A stretch of 64,000 nucleotides of DNA. Source: Elusimicrobium sp. An273 (GTDB lineage Bacteria; Elusimicrobiota; Elusimicrobia; Elusimicrobiales; Elusimicrobiaceae). Under the pieces are notes generated by a model, which did not search any database, was not told the origin of the DNA, and was given only the letters and a program-made list of their open reading frames with translations. Shown in pieces: positions 41,369 to 50,122 of the stretch. The stretch is from NCBI RefSeq assembly GCF_002159705.1, contig NZ_NFJD01000004.1, positions 186,001 through 250,000 of the forward strand. The letters are read 5' to 3'. How positions within the stretch are numbered: position 1 is the first letter of the stretch; the number at the start of each line of letters is the position of its first letter. Made by a program: the position numbers and the translations under genes.

Positions 41369-42541
41369 TTACCGAAGCTGAACCAGTGCAAAATGCAGGT
41401 ATTCCGTTTCCGGCATGCCAATCAGCACTGGGTGGTCTTTAGCTTGCCCGCGCAGTTCTACCAGCACGGCCTTGCGCCCCGACTTGCTGACCCCTTGCCG
41501 AATAATGTCCACAAACAGCTCCCGCGAAATATGATGCGAGCACGTGGAAAAGGCCAAATATCCGCCCGCTTTAATTCCTTCCAAGGCCATTTTAACCAGC
41601 TTTACATACAGCCCCACCGCCTGCGGAAGCGCCTTGCGGCTTTTGACAAATGCCGGCGGATCCAGCAATACGATGTCGGGCTGATCGGGCAGTTCGCCTT
41701 TTTTGAGGGCGGAAAGCAGGCGCTCGGCATCGTCGCGGTGGAAAACCACCGAGTCGGACACGCCGTTAAGCGCGGCGTTTTTCTGGGCACACTCCACGGC
41801 GGCCGCGGAAGAATCGCACCCCCACACCTGGCTGGCGCCTGCCAAGGCGGCCGTAATGCCAAAAGACCCGATGTAACAATATAAGTCCAGCACCAGTTTG
41901 TCTTTAAAATACGGTTTTAAAAATTCGCGGTTTTCGCGCTGGTCAAAATAAAAACCCGTTTTCTGCCCGCCGCGAAGCGGAACCAGATATTTTACTTTGT
42001 TTTCTTCTATTTCCACCGTTTCCGGCACGTCGCCAATGATTTCGGGCGTATTAGTCAAGCCTTCCAGCGCGCGGAAAGAACTGTCGTTTTTGTAATAAAT
42101 GCCTTTGGGCTTAAAAATTTTCTGGACTGCCTTGGTAATGGCCGGTTTTAATTTTTCCATACCGGCCGTCAGCACGTCAATCACCAGCACGTCGCCGTAG
42201 CGGTCAATCACCAAACCGGGCATATTGTCGGCCTCGCCGTAGCACATCCGCCCGTATTTGCGCACGCCGATTTCTTTGCGGTAGGAATAGGCGTTGTCTA
42301 AATTTTCAAATACAAAGTCCTCCGGCAGTTCGCCCTCGCCTTTCATCAGCAGGCGCACCGAAATTAAGCTGTGCGGGTTAAAGTAGCCAATGCCCACTTG
42401 TTTGCCTTCGTGGTTCAGCACCCGCACCAGCGTGCCCGGTTCCACCGAAGTGTCCAATCCGTCAATTTCGTTGGAAAACACCCACCAATGGCCGGCCTGC
42501 AGGCGTCTTTCTTCTTTGGCTTTTAATTTAATTTCAATCAT
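41369..42541 (-). CDS. rlmI: 23S rRNA (cytosine-C5)-methyltransferase, RlmI family
   Basis: A 390-residue enzyme with an N-terminal PUA domain (ERRLQAGHWWVFSNEIDGL, then GTLVRVLNHEGKQVGIGYFNPHS) and a SAM-dependent methyltransferase domain: VLDLYCYIGSFGITAALAGA (motif I), DIVLLDPPAFVKSRKA (motif IV) and YLAFSTCSHHISRELF with a catalytic-type cysteine. It should methylate a 23S rRNA cytosine (C1962 in E. coli). GAGGGA precedes the ATG at good spacing; an upstream extension of 26 codons overlaps pyrE and is unlikely. It follows pyrE by 20 bases. Confidence 0.9.
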   Translation of the reverse strand: MIEIKLKAKEERRLQAGHWWVFSNEIDGLDTSVEPGTLVRVLNHEGKQVGIGYFNPHSLISVRLLMKGEGELPEDFVFENLDNAYSYRKEIGVRKYGRMCYGEADNMPGLVIDRYGDVLVIDVLTAGMEKLKPAITKAVQKIFKPKGIYYKNDSSFRALEGLTNTPEIIGDVPETVEIEENKVKYLVPLRGGQKTGFYFDQRENREFLKPYFKDKLVLDLYCYIGSFGITAALAGASQVWGCDSSAAAVECAQKNAALNGVSDSVVFHRDDAERLLSALKKGELPDQPDIVLLDPPAFVKSRKALPQAVGLYVKLVKMALEGIKAGGYLAFSTCSHHISRELFVDIIRQGVSKSGRKAVLVELRGQAKDHPVLIGMPETEYLHFALVQLR

Positions 42542-42561
42542 ACGATAAATCCCTCTGTCAG

Positions 42562-43140
42562 TTATTTTCCCGTTTCTTCCAGTTTTGAAAACGGCAGCCC
42601 CGCCGCACACAGCGGGCATTCCTTGGCGGTAAACGTTTGCATCGGGTACGACAGCAAGGCCCTCAGCGGTACGGCCAGCGGCAGATATCCCATCGAGCGG
42701 TCTACAATCACGCCTACGCCGATTACGTTGCCGCCCATTTTGCCCACCAGTTCAATGGCCTTGTTGATTTTGCGGCCGGAAACGGCCACATCGTCCACGA
42801 TTAACACGTTTTCCCCTTCTTTAATGGTGAAATTGTGTTTCAGCAGCATTTCGCCGTTGTCGGCGCGGGAGGCGAAAATAGCGCGTACGCCGCGGGCGCG
42901 CGCCACTTCCTGCGCCAGCACGGAATCCGAAGGCGTCAGTGCCATAATCACATCGGCTTTTTTAGTAAATTTATCCGAAAGCGCCCCCGCAATGCGCTGC
43001 GCCAAATGGGGGTGCTGCATAAGCAGAGAAGTCTGAATATAGGTTTGGCTGTGAAACCCGGAAGGCATTACAAAATGGCCTTCCAAAATCGCTCCGTGTT
43101 CTTGCAGGAGGCAAAGCACGTCCATATTATTTCTTGGCAT
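42562..43140 (-). CDS. pyrE: orotate phosphoribosyltransferase-type PRTase
   Basis: A 192-residue phosphoribosyltransferase that forms OMP from orotate and PRPP in pyrimidine synthesis. The region GAILEGHFVMPSGFHSQTYIQ at the N-terminus matches the long PyrE form, and the PRPP loop reads VLIVDDVAVSGRKI. The C-terminus has a CPLC cysteine pair (ECPLCAAGLPF) seen in some OPRTases. CAAGGAG is spaced for the first ATG, which makes the gene overlap the AsmA-like stop by 14 bases. No other pyrimidine genes are close by. Confidence 0.88.
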   Translation of the reverse strand: MPRNNMDVLCLLQEHGAILEGHFVMPSGFHSQTYIQTSLLMQHPHLAQRIAGALSDKFTKKADVIMALTPSDSVLAQEVARARGVRAIFASRADNGEMLLKHNFTIKEGENVLIVDDVAVSGRKINKAIELVGKMGGNVIGVGVIVDRSMGYLPLAVPLRALLSYPMQTFTAKECPLCAAGLPFSKLEETGK

Positions 43141-45427
43141 GAAAATCTCCTTGGATAAATTCCTGTGCGGCTTTAAAACTGGTATTTAACCCCTGTTCCT
43201 GGGCGGTGCGAATGGTTTGGCCGGTTTTTTTGGCGCGCATCATTTCCAGCTTGGGTTTCAGCATGGAAGACGACACGCGAAACGCCAGCGCCGGATTGCC
43301 CGATTCATCCGTCAGGTTCTCCGCCAACGCGCCCGAACGCGAGGTATTGTTAAACATCGTCCATATAATGATATCAAAATTTTCGTTTACCCAGTCCGTC
43401 CATCCGCTGACCGCGGCCGAAATGGTGGGCCCCACCGTATAGGCGTTATTGATTTGCATGCGGCCTTTGTCAAAATTCACCGACACCGCCATATCGTTAA
43501 ACGGCACATCTTTTAACACTTGCCCCACTTTAAAACTTCCGGCCCGTTCCATGCGGTGCATCAGAATAAACGGCTGGAACGTGATGTTAAGCGCCTGCTG
43601 TTCTTCGGCCAATTTTTCCATCTGGTGAATCACGCCGCCCTCCAAGCGCGCTTCCAGCGGGCCGGAGAGGTTTTTCATCCCGGCGCTCATGCCGGTAAAA
43701 TCAAACTCGGCGCTGAAGCGGTTGCCGGAAAGCACTTGAGTGGAAAACGTATCCGCCGTTAAGTTCCCGGCAAAGTTGGGCATAAATTTGGGCAGCCGGT
43801 CGCGGAAGTTGCGCAGCCACGCCAATTCCCCTTCCACCGGCTCTTTAAATTTGGCGCCCTTTTTAAGAAGCGGCGTAATGACCGTAACAAAATCTTTTAC
43901 CGTATCAATAAACGCCAGCGGATCCAGATCCTTCCAGTAAATGGACGTACGGATTTTGCGGCGGGCGCTTTTTAAATTATTGACCGACAGGCTCAGCTTA
44001 AACGGCACCTTGTTCAGCTCGGTGGACGCAATATAGGCATACAAGTTGCCTTTGCGCCAGCTGGCGCTCAGGTCTAGCTTGTCAAACACCGAATTATGAA
44101 CGGTTACCTTGCCTGCCGTAGTGCGGGCGTACAAGTCCGAAAAATTTTGTTTGGCCTGGAATTCGCCGTCTATATTTTCGGCCTTAAAGCCGTAGAACAA
44201 ACCCGAGACGTCTTTCCCTTGTACGTTTAGAAGCGGCAGCGAAAATTTGCCTTTTTGCCGCTGCAGCTGGGCCGAAACGGCGGCTTGACCGGTGAGCTTA
44301 TATTGGCGGATGTCCGGATAATACGTGTGTTTGTCCGCGAGTTTAAAGAAATTTGTCTTTGCAGACAGATCCGCCGTAAAAGGCGTCTGCGTAAAATCAA
44401 GCGTGCCGGAGCCCTGCGCCTGTACGTCTGCCGCCGAGACCGACACTTGGCTAAGCGTCAGCAGGCGGTAATCCTGTTCCAGCTTGCCTTGGGCGGTAAG
44501 CTGGGCCTTGGGAATAGAAAAGCCCAGTTCTTTTTCGTGGAAGAGCGACAAGTCTTTGCTTGCAAACGCCGGCACGCTGGCCTTGACGTTAAAATAGGGC
44601 GTGCGCAAATTATCCAAATCAATCAGCAAATCCACCGGTTTTTGGAACAAAAATACTTGCGTGCGCAAACTGCGCAGGGCAAATTTGCTCCAGTCAAAAT
44701 TGGCGAAATTGACGTGCCCCGTTCCCTTGATCTCCATATCGGAGATATTGTCTCCCCATTTGTTGCGCAAAATCATTTCCGCCTGGAAGCGGGAAAGTTC
44801 GTTAAAGCGCAGCTGTTCAAAATGCATATTCAGCCCGTAAATGGCGTGCGACACGCCGGAGGCCAAATCTTTGTAGCTCAGCACCCCGTTATGTACCGAC
44901 CAGTCCTCCACGCTGACCGCCAACTTGCGCCCGGTCAGCTCGCTGGTATAGACGGATTTTTCCTTAGGCGTGCGGATTTGCGGCATGTTATAGGTGCCGT
45001 CTGGCAAACGTACGATGTTAAAACGGGGAGAATTGAGGGAAACTTCATCAATAATCAACTGCTGGTCTAACAGCGGGAGCAATTTAAACTGCAAGGTAAC
45101 CGAATCGGCCGACAGCAGCGCATACCCCGGCGCGCCTTCGGTATCCACCACCGAAAAGCCTTTGAGTTCCACCGTATTGATAAATTTTAAATCCAGCGAA
45201 GAAATAATAACCGGCCGGTCTAAGCGTTTTTGCAGTTCTTCCGTAATCAGCTCGCTGATGTGCTGGGCGTTGAACGTTTTTAAGAAAAGCAGCCACAGCC
45301 CCGCCGCAATCAGCAACAGGAGCATCACGGTAAACAGCACCGTGCGCAGGCTTAACACCACGCACGATTTGATAAACCGCCACACCCAAGACCAAAAGCT
45401 TCGTTTTTTCTTTTTCTTTTTACTCAT
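43127..45427 (-). CDS. AsmA-family envelope protein
   Basis: A 766-residue protein: a Lys-rich N-terminus, one transmembrane anchor (about 20-52) and a long periplasmic beta-rich repeat region starting VIISSLDLKFINTVELKGFSV, then LLSADSVTLQFKLLPLLDQ and IIDEVSLNSPRFNIVRLPDG. These are hallmarks of the AsmA/TamB-like (repeating beta-groove) proteins that move phospholipids or assist outer-membrane biogenesis. The C-terminal DUF3971/AsmA_2-like part ends before a hydrophilic tail. It lies four bases from the HEXXH membrane protein gene and overlaps pyrE. A bridge role between membranes is inferred from the family. Confidence 0.82.
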   Translation of the reverse strand: MSKKKKKKRSFWSWVWRFIKSCVVLSLRTVLFTVMLLLLIAAGLWLLFLKTFNAQHISELITEELQKRLDRPVIISSLDLKFINTVELKGFSVVDTEGAPGYALLSADSVTLQFKLLPLLDQQLIIDEVSLNSPRFNIVRLPDGTYNMPQIRTPKEKSVYTSELTGRKLAVSVEDWSVHNGVLSYKDLASGVSHAIYGLNMHFEQLRFNELSRFQAEMILRNKWGDNISDMEIKGTGHVNFANFDWSKFALRSLRTQVFLFQKPVDLLIDLDNLRTPYFNVKASVPAFASKDLSLFHEKELGFSIPKAQLTAQGKLEQDYRLLTLSQVSVSAADVQAQGSGTLDFTQTPFTADLSAKTNFFKLADKHTYYPDIRQYKLTGQAAVSAQLQRQKGKFSLPLLNVQGKDVSGLFYGFKAENIDGEFQAKQNFSDLYARTTAGKVTVHNSVFDKLDLSASWRKGNLYAYIASTELNKVPFKLSLSVNNLKSARRKIRTSIYWKDLDPLAFIDTVKDFVTVITPLLKKGAKFKEPVEGELAWLRNFRDRLPKFMPNFAGNLTADTFSTQVLSGNRFSAEFDFTGMSAGMKNLSGPLEARLEGGVIHQMEKLAEEQQALNITFQPFILMHRMERAGSFKVGQVLKDVPFNDMAVSVNFDKGRMQINNAYTVGPTISAAVSGWTDWVNENFDIIIWTMFNNTSRSGALAENLTDESGNPALAFRVSSSMLKPKLEMMRAKKTGQTIRTAQEQGLNTSFKAAQEFIQGDFHAKK

Positions 45428-45430
45428 TTG

Positions 45431-46117
45431 CTAGGCCGCGTTGATCGCTTTCTCCACTATATAGTTTACTATAATTCGCCATATATTGACGGTTCCCGCC
45501 AGCACGTTTTTCCCCGCTTCCAGCAAAGAAACCGTTTCCGGAAACAACGCCTTTAACACCACCGCCAGCACCACCAAATTGGCCAGCGTAATCATCACGA
45601 CCGAAAACACTTTCCCGCCGGCTAATTTTAAATCGGGCTGGTCGGCCTCGAACAAGGTTTTAAACGTTTGGATAAAATGAAAAGCCATAAAAAAACCGAT
45701 GACAAACAAAAAAACTTGCCGGTAAGGCGATACGTCCACAAACAAATCCGCAATCACATACACCAGCGCCGCCGCAATGACGTACGCCGGCACAAAATAC
45801 GGCGCCAGCACCACAAACGCATTGCAGCGATCCATCTTCACGTATCCGCTGTCCTGCCCGATGGACACATCTTTAATGCGGCACCCGCACAACAGCGCCG
45901 CCAGGGCGTGCGTTATTTCGTGCGCAAAAACATACGGGCGCGAAAAATTATAATACCCGTAATGGATCCCGCTGTATACCACCAGCCCGGCAATAAAACT
46001 GACCGCCGCCGACAGCTGCCCCAAAACCGCAAGCAAAATCCGCACGGTTTGGGCAAACGTCAGCACCGCGGTAGGCAGCAGCAAAAGCGCAATTAACAGT
46101 TTAAGCAAGCGAACCAT
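45431..46117 (-). CDS. multi-pass membrane protein with HEXXH motif (M50-like)
   Basis: A 228-residue protein with about five hydrophobic helices. The third contains FAHEITHALAALLCG, that is His66-Glu67-x-x-His70, the zinc-site signature placed inside or at the edge of a membrane helix as in site-2 (M50) proteases. A third ligand could come from the conserved-looking ADQPDLKLAG near residue 167, but the classical NPDG is missing. It begins in the stop of the lipoate transferase gene (TAATG) and is followed by the AsmA-like gene, so envelope quality control is a possible role. Protease activity is unproven. Confidence 0.7.
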   Translation of the reverse strand: MVRLLKLLIALLLLPTAVLTFAQTVRILLAVLGQLSAAVSFIAGLVVYSGIHYGYYNFSRPYVFAHEITHALAALLCGCRIKDVSIGQDSGYVKMDRCNAFVVLAPYFVPAYVIAAALVYVIADLFVDVSPYRQVFLFVIGFFMAFHFIQTFKTLFEADQPDLKLAGGKVFSVVMITLANLVVLAVVLKALFPETVSLLEAGKNVLAGTVNIWRIIVNYIVEKAINAA

Positions 46118-46815
46118 TAAAATTTCTCCGTCCACGCCTGGGTATGATATTGGGCGCGGGCCAATTCTTTTGCTTGCAGCACCCATTCTTCGGTGGCCCG
46201 GTGCGGATGCAAATCTGCCGCCAGGTAGGCACGCACCGCCGCAATAATGGCGTTTTTATAAGCCGGGTTTTCCCGCGCCTGCGGCAGCTGCAAAGAGCCT
46301 TGATACAGCACCGTCGTGCCAAACCGGCGCAGGGCGCCGCCCAAAATTTTATGCCCGTTTGCGGCTAACAGATCGTTTTCCACCGGGTTTGAAAAACACG
46401 CACTGGCCGTATGGTTGACGCTGGGCGCATAGGCCGAAGCGGGCAGAGTTTTATCAAAAATTTCTCCCTTTTCGCCCAAGCGGTTTAACTGGGCATGGAT
46501 GTGGGCATGGAAATTTTTATAAATATCCGCCGGGCGGCCCGGCGCCTCAAACACGAGCGAAAAAGTTAAATCGTCCTCGTGAAACACGATTCCGCCCCCC
46601 GTCGGCCGGCGCGCGGCGGGGCCGCTAAAACGGCGCTGCGCCAGGGTGCGGCGCACTTCGCTTATAAATTGGGCGTAGCCAAACGTAACCGCCGGGCCGG
46701 GCGTCCAGCGGTAAAACCGAAGCGTTACCGCCTGCGGGTGCACCCGCACCAGGGTTTCGTCCAAGGCCATTTGTTCAAATACGTCCAATTGGGGAGATGC
46801 CAGCAAAATATCCAT
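46117..46815 (-). CDS. lipoate/octanoate transferase (LplA/LipM family)
   Basis: A 232-residue BPL/LplA/LipB-fold protein. RRPTGGGIVFHEDDLTFSL (about 69-87) is the acyl-binding motif, followed by ASACFSNPVENDLL with Cys140 and HKILGGALRR with Lys156, then YQGSLQL. LplA ligases use the lysine and LipM octanoyltransferases use a cysteine at just this place, so both activities are conceivable. Its location after the glycine-cleavage genes fits lipoylation of GcvH. A hairpin carrying GGAGG in its 3' arm lies ten bases before the ATG. Confidence 0.85.
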   Translation of the reverse strand: MDILLASPQLDVFEQMALDETLVRVHPQAVTLRFYRWTPGPAVTFGYAQFISEVRRTLAQRRFSGPAARRPTGGGIVFHEDDLTFSLVFEAPGRPADIYKNFHAHIHAQLNRLGEKGEIFDKTLPASAYAPSVNHTASACFSNPVENDLLAANGHKILGGALRRFGTTVLYQGSLQLPQARENPAYKNAIIAAVRAYLAADLHPHRATEEWVLQAKELARAQYHTQAWTEKF

Positions 46816-46824
46816 ATTCTCAGC

Positions 46825-46850
46825 GGCCTCCGCCCGCAGGGACGGAGGCC
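46825..46850 (-). promoter_or_regulatory. hairpin before the lipoate transferase start, hides GGAGG
   Basis: GGCCTCCG and CGGAGGCC form a perfect eight-base stem. On the mRNA, the GGAGG that could act as ribosome binding site lies in the 3' arm, eleven bases before the ATG. No T run follows, so it is not a terminator. Confidence 0.45.
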
Positions 46851-46895
46851 GTACCGTTTCAAACCTGTCCGCCCGCTAATCGGACGGAGCCGCTT

Positions 46896-48344
46896 TTACC
46901 AACGCAAGTTGGGTTCTCTGGCGGCGGAAACTTCGTCAATGCGGGCTACGCATTGGCTGTGCGGGGCGTCTTTTACCGTTTGGGGCTCGGTCTGGATTTC
47001 GTCATAGATTTTTTCCATAACGGCCACAAACGCGTCCAGCATTTGTTTGCTTTCTGTTTCCGTCGGCTCCACCATCATCGCTTCGGGCACAATCAGCGGG
47101 AAATAAATGGTGGGCGCGTAAAACCCGTAGTCCAGCAGGCGCTTGGCAATGTCGGACGTATGCACCCCGTTCATCTCGGCCGGGCGAATGCTCAGCACAC
47201 ACTCGTGCATACACGTGCGGTCAAAGAACGCATTAAATTTGCCTTTCAGCGCCGCCCGTACATAGTTGGCGTTTAAAATGGCATTTTCGGCAATTTCTTT
47301 AAAGGTACTGTCGTCAAACTGACGCAAGTAGCAATATCCGCGCAGGCAAACGGCGATGTTGCCGTAAAACGCTTTCATTTTGCCTAGGCTCTTGGGCATT
47401 TTGCCGCTTAGCGTATATTTCCCGTTTTTATATTCCACAATCGGCTTGGGCAAAAACGGCGCCACATGCGCCGCCGCGCCCACCGGCCCCGCGCCCGGGC
47501 CGCCGCCGCCATGCGGGGCGGCAAAGCTCTTGTGCACGTTTAGGTGCATTAAGTCCGCCCCCAAATCGGCCGGCTTTACCAAGCCCGCCAACGCGTTGAA
47601 GTTGGCCCCGTCCAAATAGAACAGCGCCCCCGCTTTATGCACCATCTGGGCAATTTCGCGGATGTCTTTTTCAAAAAGGCCCACCGTGTTGGGCACCGTC
47701 AGCATCACGACGGCCGTTTTGTCCGACAAGGCTTTTTGAAGGGCCTCTTTGTCCACGCAGCCGTCCGGCGCCGAGGGAATGTTCACCACCGTATAGCCCG
47801 CCATATGGGCGGTAGCCGGGTTGGTGCCGTGGGCAGTGTCGGGCACGATGACTTCCGTGCGGTTAAAATCTTTGTGCGCGTCGTGATAGGCCCGCGCCGT
47901 CAAAATCCCCGTCAGCTCGCCCTGTGCGCCCGCCGCCGGCTGCAGCGTAAAAGCGGCAAACCCGGTTACTTGTTTAAGCAGTTCTTGGAAGTGATACATC
48001 ATTTCCAAGGTGCCCTGCACCGAAGATTCCGGCGCAAACGGATGCATTTGGGTAAAGCCTTCCAGCGCGCTTAACGCATCATACGCTTTGGGGTTATATT
48101 TCATTGTGCAAGACCCCAGCGGGTAGAACTCGCCGTCCAAGCAATAGTTCAGCTCGGAAAGCCGCGTAAAATGGCGCACCGTTTCAAACTCGGACAGTTC
48201 TGGCAGTTTGGGCGCCGTTTTGCGCAAGTATTCCTGCGGCACATACGCCGAAGCCGGTTTTTGGGCCCATTCAAACCGTACGCCGCGCCGCCCGGGGCGG
48301 GATTTTTCAATAGAAAGCTGATTGTGTGTTAAAATCGGTTCCAT
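46896..48344 (-). CDS. gcvPB: glycine dehydrogenase (decarboxylating) subunit 2
   Basis: A 482-residue PLP-binding half of the split glycine decarboxylase (P protein). The PLP lysine lies in LNVHKSFAAPHGGGGPGAGP, and the N-terminal part (SIEKSRPGRRGVRF, EMYHFQELLKQVTGF-type region) and PAAGAQGELTGIL match the GcvPB family. It removes CO2 from glycine and passes the aminomethyl group to lipoyl-GcvH. The start MEPILTHN follows the gcvPA stop by one base, with GGGGGTA upstream. The subunits are encoded in the order T-H-PA-PB. Confidence 0.95.
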   Translation of the reverse strand: MEPILTHNQLSIEKSRPGRRGVRFEWAQKPASAYVPQEYLRKTAPKLPELSEFETVRHFTRLSELNYCLDGEFYPLGSCTMKYNPKAYDALSALEGFTQMHPFAPESSVQGTLEMMYHFQELLKQVTGFAAFTLQPAAGAQGELTGILTARAYHDAHKDFNRTEVIVPDTAHGTNPATAHMAGYTVVNIPSAPDGCVDKEALQKALSDKTAVVMLTVPNTVGLFEKDIREIAQMVHKAGALFYLDGANFNALAGLVKPADLGADLMHLNVHKSFAAPHGGGGPGAGPVGAAAHVAPFLPKPIVEYKNGKYTLSGKMPKSLGKMKAFYGNIAVCLRGYCYLRQFDDSTFKEIAENAILNANYVRAALKGKFNAFFDRTCMHECVLSIRPAEMNGVHTSDIAKRLLDYGFYAPTIYFPLIVPEAMMVEPTETESKQMLDAFVAVMEKIYDEIQTEPQTVKDAPHSQCVARIDEVSAAREPNLRW

Positions 48345-48345
48345 T

Positions 48346-49674
48346 TTAAATACCCCCCAGCGCATCGGCATATGCCTGCAAATCGGCCGCGGTTTTGGTT
48401 TCCGTAGCGCAGACGAGCAGGCAGTTTTTCAGTTCCTTAAAGTCCGTTCCCAAGGCATACCCGGCACTGATGCCTTTTTTGGCCAGTTTTTTAATGACCT
48501 GCTGGGCCGGGATCGGGCACTCCAGCACAAATTCGTTAAAAAAAGGCGCCGTAAACTTTACGCGAAAGCCCGGAATGTTGCCCGCTAAATCCGCCAACTG
48601 ATGTGCGCGTTCCAAATTCAGCTCCGCCACTTCCCGCAAGCCTTGCGGGCCCAGAAGCGTTAAATAAATCACGGCGTTTAACGCACACAACGCCTCGTTG
48701 GAACAAATGTTGGAGGAAGCTTTTTCGCGGCGGATATGCTGCTCGCGCGCCTGCAGCGTCAGCACAAAAGCGCGGCGGCCGTTTTTGTCTTTGGCAATAC
48801 CCACCATGCGCCCCGGCAACTGGCGCATATACATTTTTTTAGCCGTCATAATGCCCAACCCGGGCCCGCCAAAGTTCATGGCGTTGCCCAACGGCTGGCC
48901 TTCGGCTACGGCAAAATCGGCGTTATAAGCGCCCGGCGTTTGCAGTACGCCCAAAGCCAGCGGATTGACTACCGCCGTCAACAGCGCCCCGGCCTGATGC
49001 ACGCGGGAAGAAATTTCTTCGGCGTGTTCCAAACAACCCAAAAAATTGGGATTGGGCAACACAAAACAGGCCGTTTTTTCGGAAAGTTCCTGAGAAAGGA
49101 TTTCCAAATCAAGCGTGCCGTCTTGCTGAAAAGGAATTTCTTTGACGCAAACGCCTTTTTGGTGGCGCACATACGTCTTAAGCACTTCTTTATAGTGCGG
49201 ATGCAGGGCGGCCGAAATCAAAATTTCGCTGCGCCCCGTAATGCGCAGACACGCCAGCACGGATTCGGCCAAGGCGGTGGCGCCGTCGTAGTGAGAGGCA
49301 GTGGCCACATCCATATCAAACAGCGAGCAAATGCAGCTTTGAAATTCGTAAATGGTTTGCAGGGTGCCTTGGCTGGCTTCGGCCTGGTAAGGGGTATAGG
49401 CGGTTAAAAATTCCCCGCGCGAAGAAAGCGCGCCGACTGCGGCGGGAATAAAATGTTCGTAAATGCCTGCGCCGATAAAATTTTTAAGCGGCTGGTTGCG
49501 GGCGGCTAGTTCGTGCACGTGGGCCGTCAGTTCCTGTTCCGTAAGCGCTTTGGGCAGGCCTAAGGCAGGGTATAAGAGTTCCTGCGGAATTTGTGAAAGC
49601 AAATCTTTAACGGAGGAAACGCCGATTTTGCGCAGCATTTCTTCGCGGTCTTGGGAAGTGTGAGCAATAAACAT
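48346..49674 (-). CDS. gcvPA: glycine dehydrogenase (decarboxylating) subunit 1
   Basis: A 442-residue partner of GcvPB, beginning MFIAHTSQDREEMLRKIGVSS with the family motif FIGAGIYEHFIPA and TAYTPYQAEASQGTLQTIYEFQ spread over two neighbouring stretches, then ASHYDGATALAE and NFGGPGLGIM. The two-subunit arrangement is usual in anaerobes and Gram-positive bacteria. AGGA precedes the ATG. A stable hairpin with a TTCG loop stands between gcvH and this gene and may lower its expression relative to gcvH and gcvT. Confidence 0.95.
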   Translation of the reverse strand: MFIAHTSQDREEMLRKIGVSSVKDLLSQIPQELLYPALGLPKALTEQELTAHVHELAARNQPLKNFIGAGIYEHFIPAAVGALSSRGEFLTAYTPYQAEASQGTLQTIYEFQSCICSLFDMDVATASHYDGATALAESVLACLRITGRSEILISAALHPHYKEVLKTYVRHQKGVCVKEIPFQQDGTLDLEILSQELSEKTACFVLPNPNFLGCLEHAEEISSRVHQAGALLTAVVNPLALGVLQTPGAYNADFAVAEGQPLGNAMNFGGPGLGIMTAKKMYMRQLPGRMVGIAKDKNGRRAFVLTLQAREQHIRREKASSNICSNEALCALNAVIYLTLLGPQGLREVAELNLERAHQLADLAGNIPGFRVKFTAPFFNEFVLECPIPAQQVIKKLAKKGISAGYALGTDFKELKNCLLVCATETKTAADLQAYADALGGI

Positions 49675-49690
49675 AAAAATCCTGGTGAAA

Positions 49691-49712
49691 ATCCCCCGCC
49701 GAAGCGGGGGAT
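49691..49712 (-). promoter_or_regulatory. intercistronic hairpin between gcvH and gcvPA
   Basis: ATCCCCCGC and GCGGGGGAT pair perfectly around a TTCG tetraloop (minus strand), followed by TTTTC. It could be a partial terminator or an mRNA-processing/stability element. Confidence 0.55.
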
Positions 49713-49725
49713 GCGTTTTTAAACC

Positions 49726-50106
49726 TTATTTGCCAAGCGTAGCTTTGTACGCGCTCAGATCCATTAAGTTTTCGTATTCAGCCGGGGCCGACATTTTGAT
49801 TTTAAACAGCCAGCCGTTTCCGTGCGGTTCGCGGTTGACGAGGGCCGGATCGTTGGCCAGCGCAGTGTTTACTTCCACCACTTCGCCGCTGACGGGGGCG
49901 TAAATTTCGGAAGCGGATTTGACGGACTCAATCACGCAGCAGTTCTGCCCCGCTGTTACCTGCTGGCCCACTTTGGGAAGATCCACAAATACGATATCGC
50001 TGATTTCTTCCTGCGCGTGGTTGCTGATGCCCACGGTGGCAATGTCGCCCTCCATATGGGCCCATTCGTGTGTTTTGGCAAAACGGCAATTTTCTTCGCT
50101 ATGCAT
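49726..50106 (-). CDS. gcvH: glycine cleavage system H protein
   Basis: A 126-residue carrier protein. The lipoyl-lysine is Lys63 in VIESVKSASEIYAPVSGEV; THEWAHMEGDIATVGISNHAQEEISD marks the N-terminal part over two stretches. Its lipoyl group shuttles aminomethyl and electrons between GcvP, GcvT and dihydrolipoamide dehydrogenase (the last is not in this window). AAAGGAG precedes the ATG at 16 bases from the gcvT stop. Confidence 0.95.
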   Translation of the reverse strand: MHSEENCRFAKTHEWAHMEGDIATVGISNHAQEEISDIVFVDLPKVGQQVTAGQNCCVIESVKSASEIYAPVSGEVVEVNTALANDPALVNREPHGNGWLFKIKMSAPAEYENLMDLSAYKATLGK

Positions 50107-50122
50107 AAGCTCTCCTTTCTAG

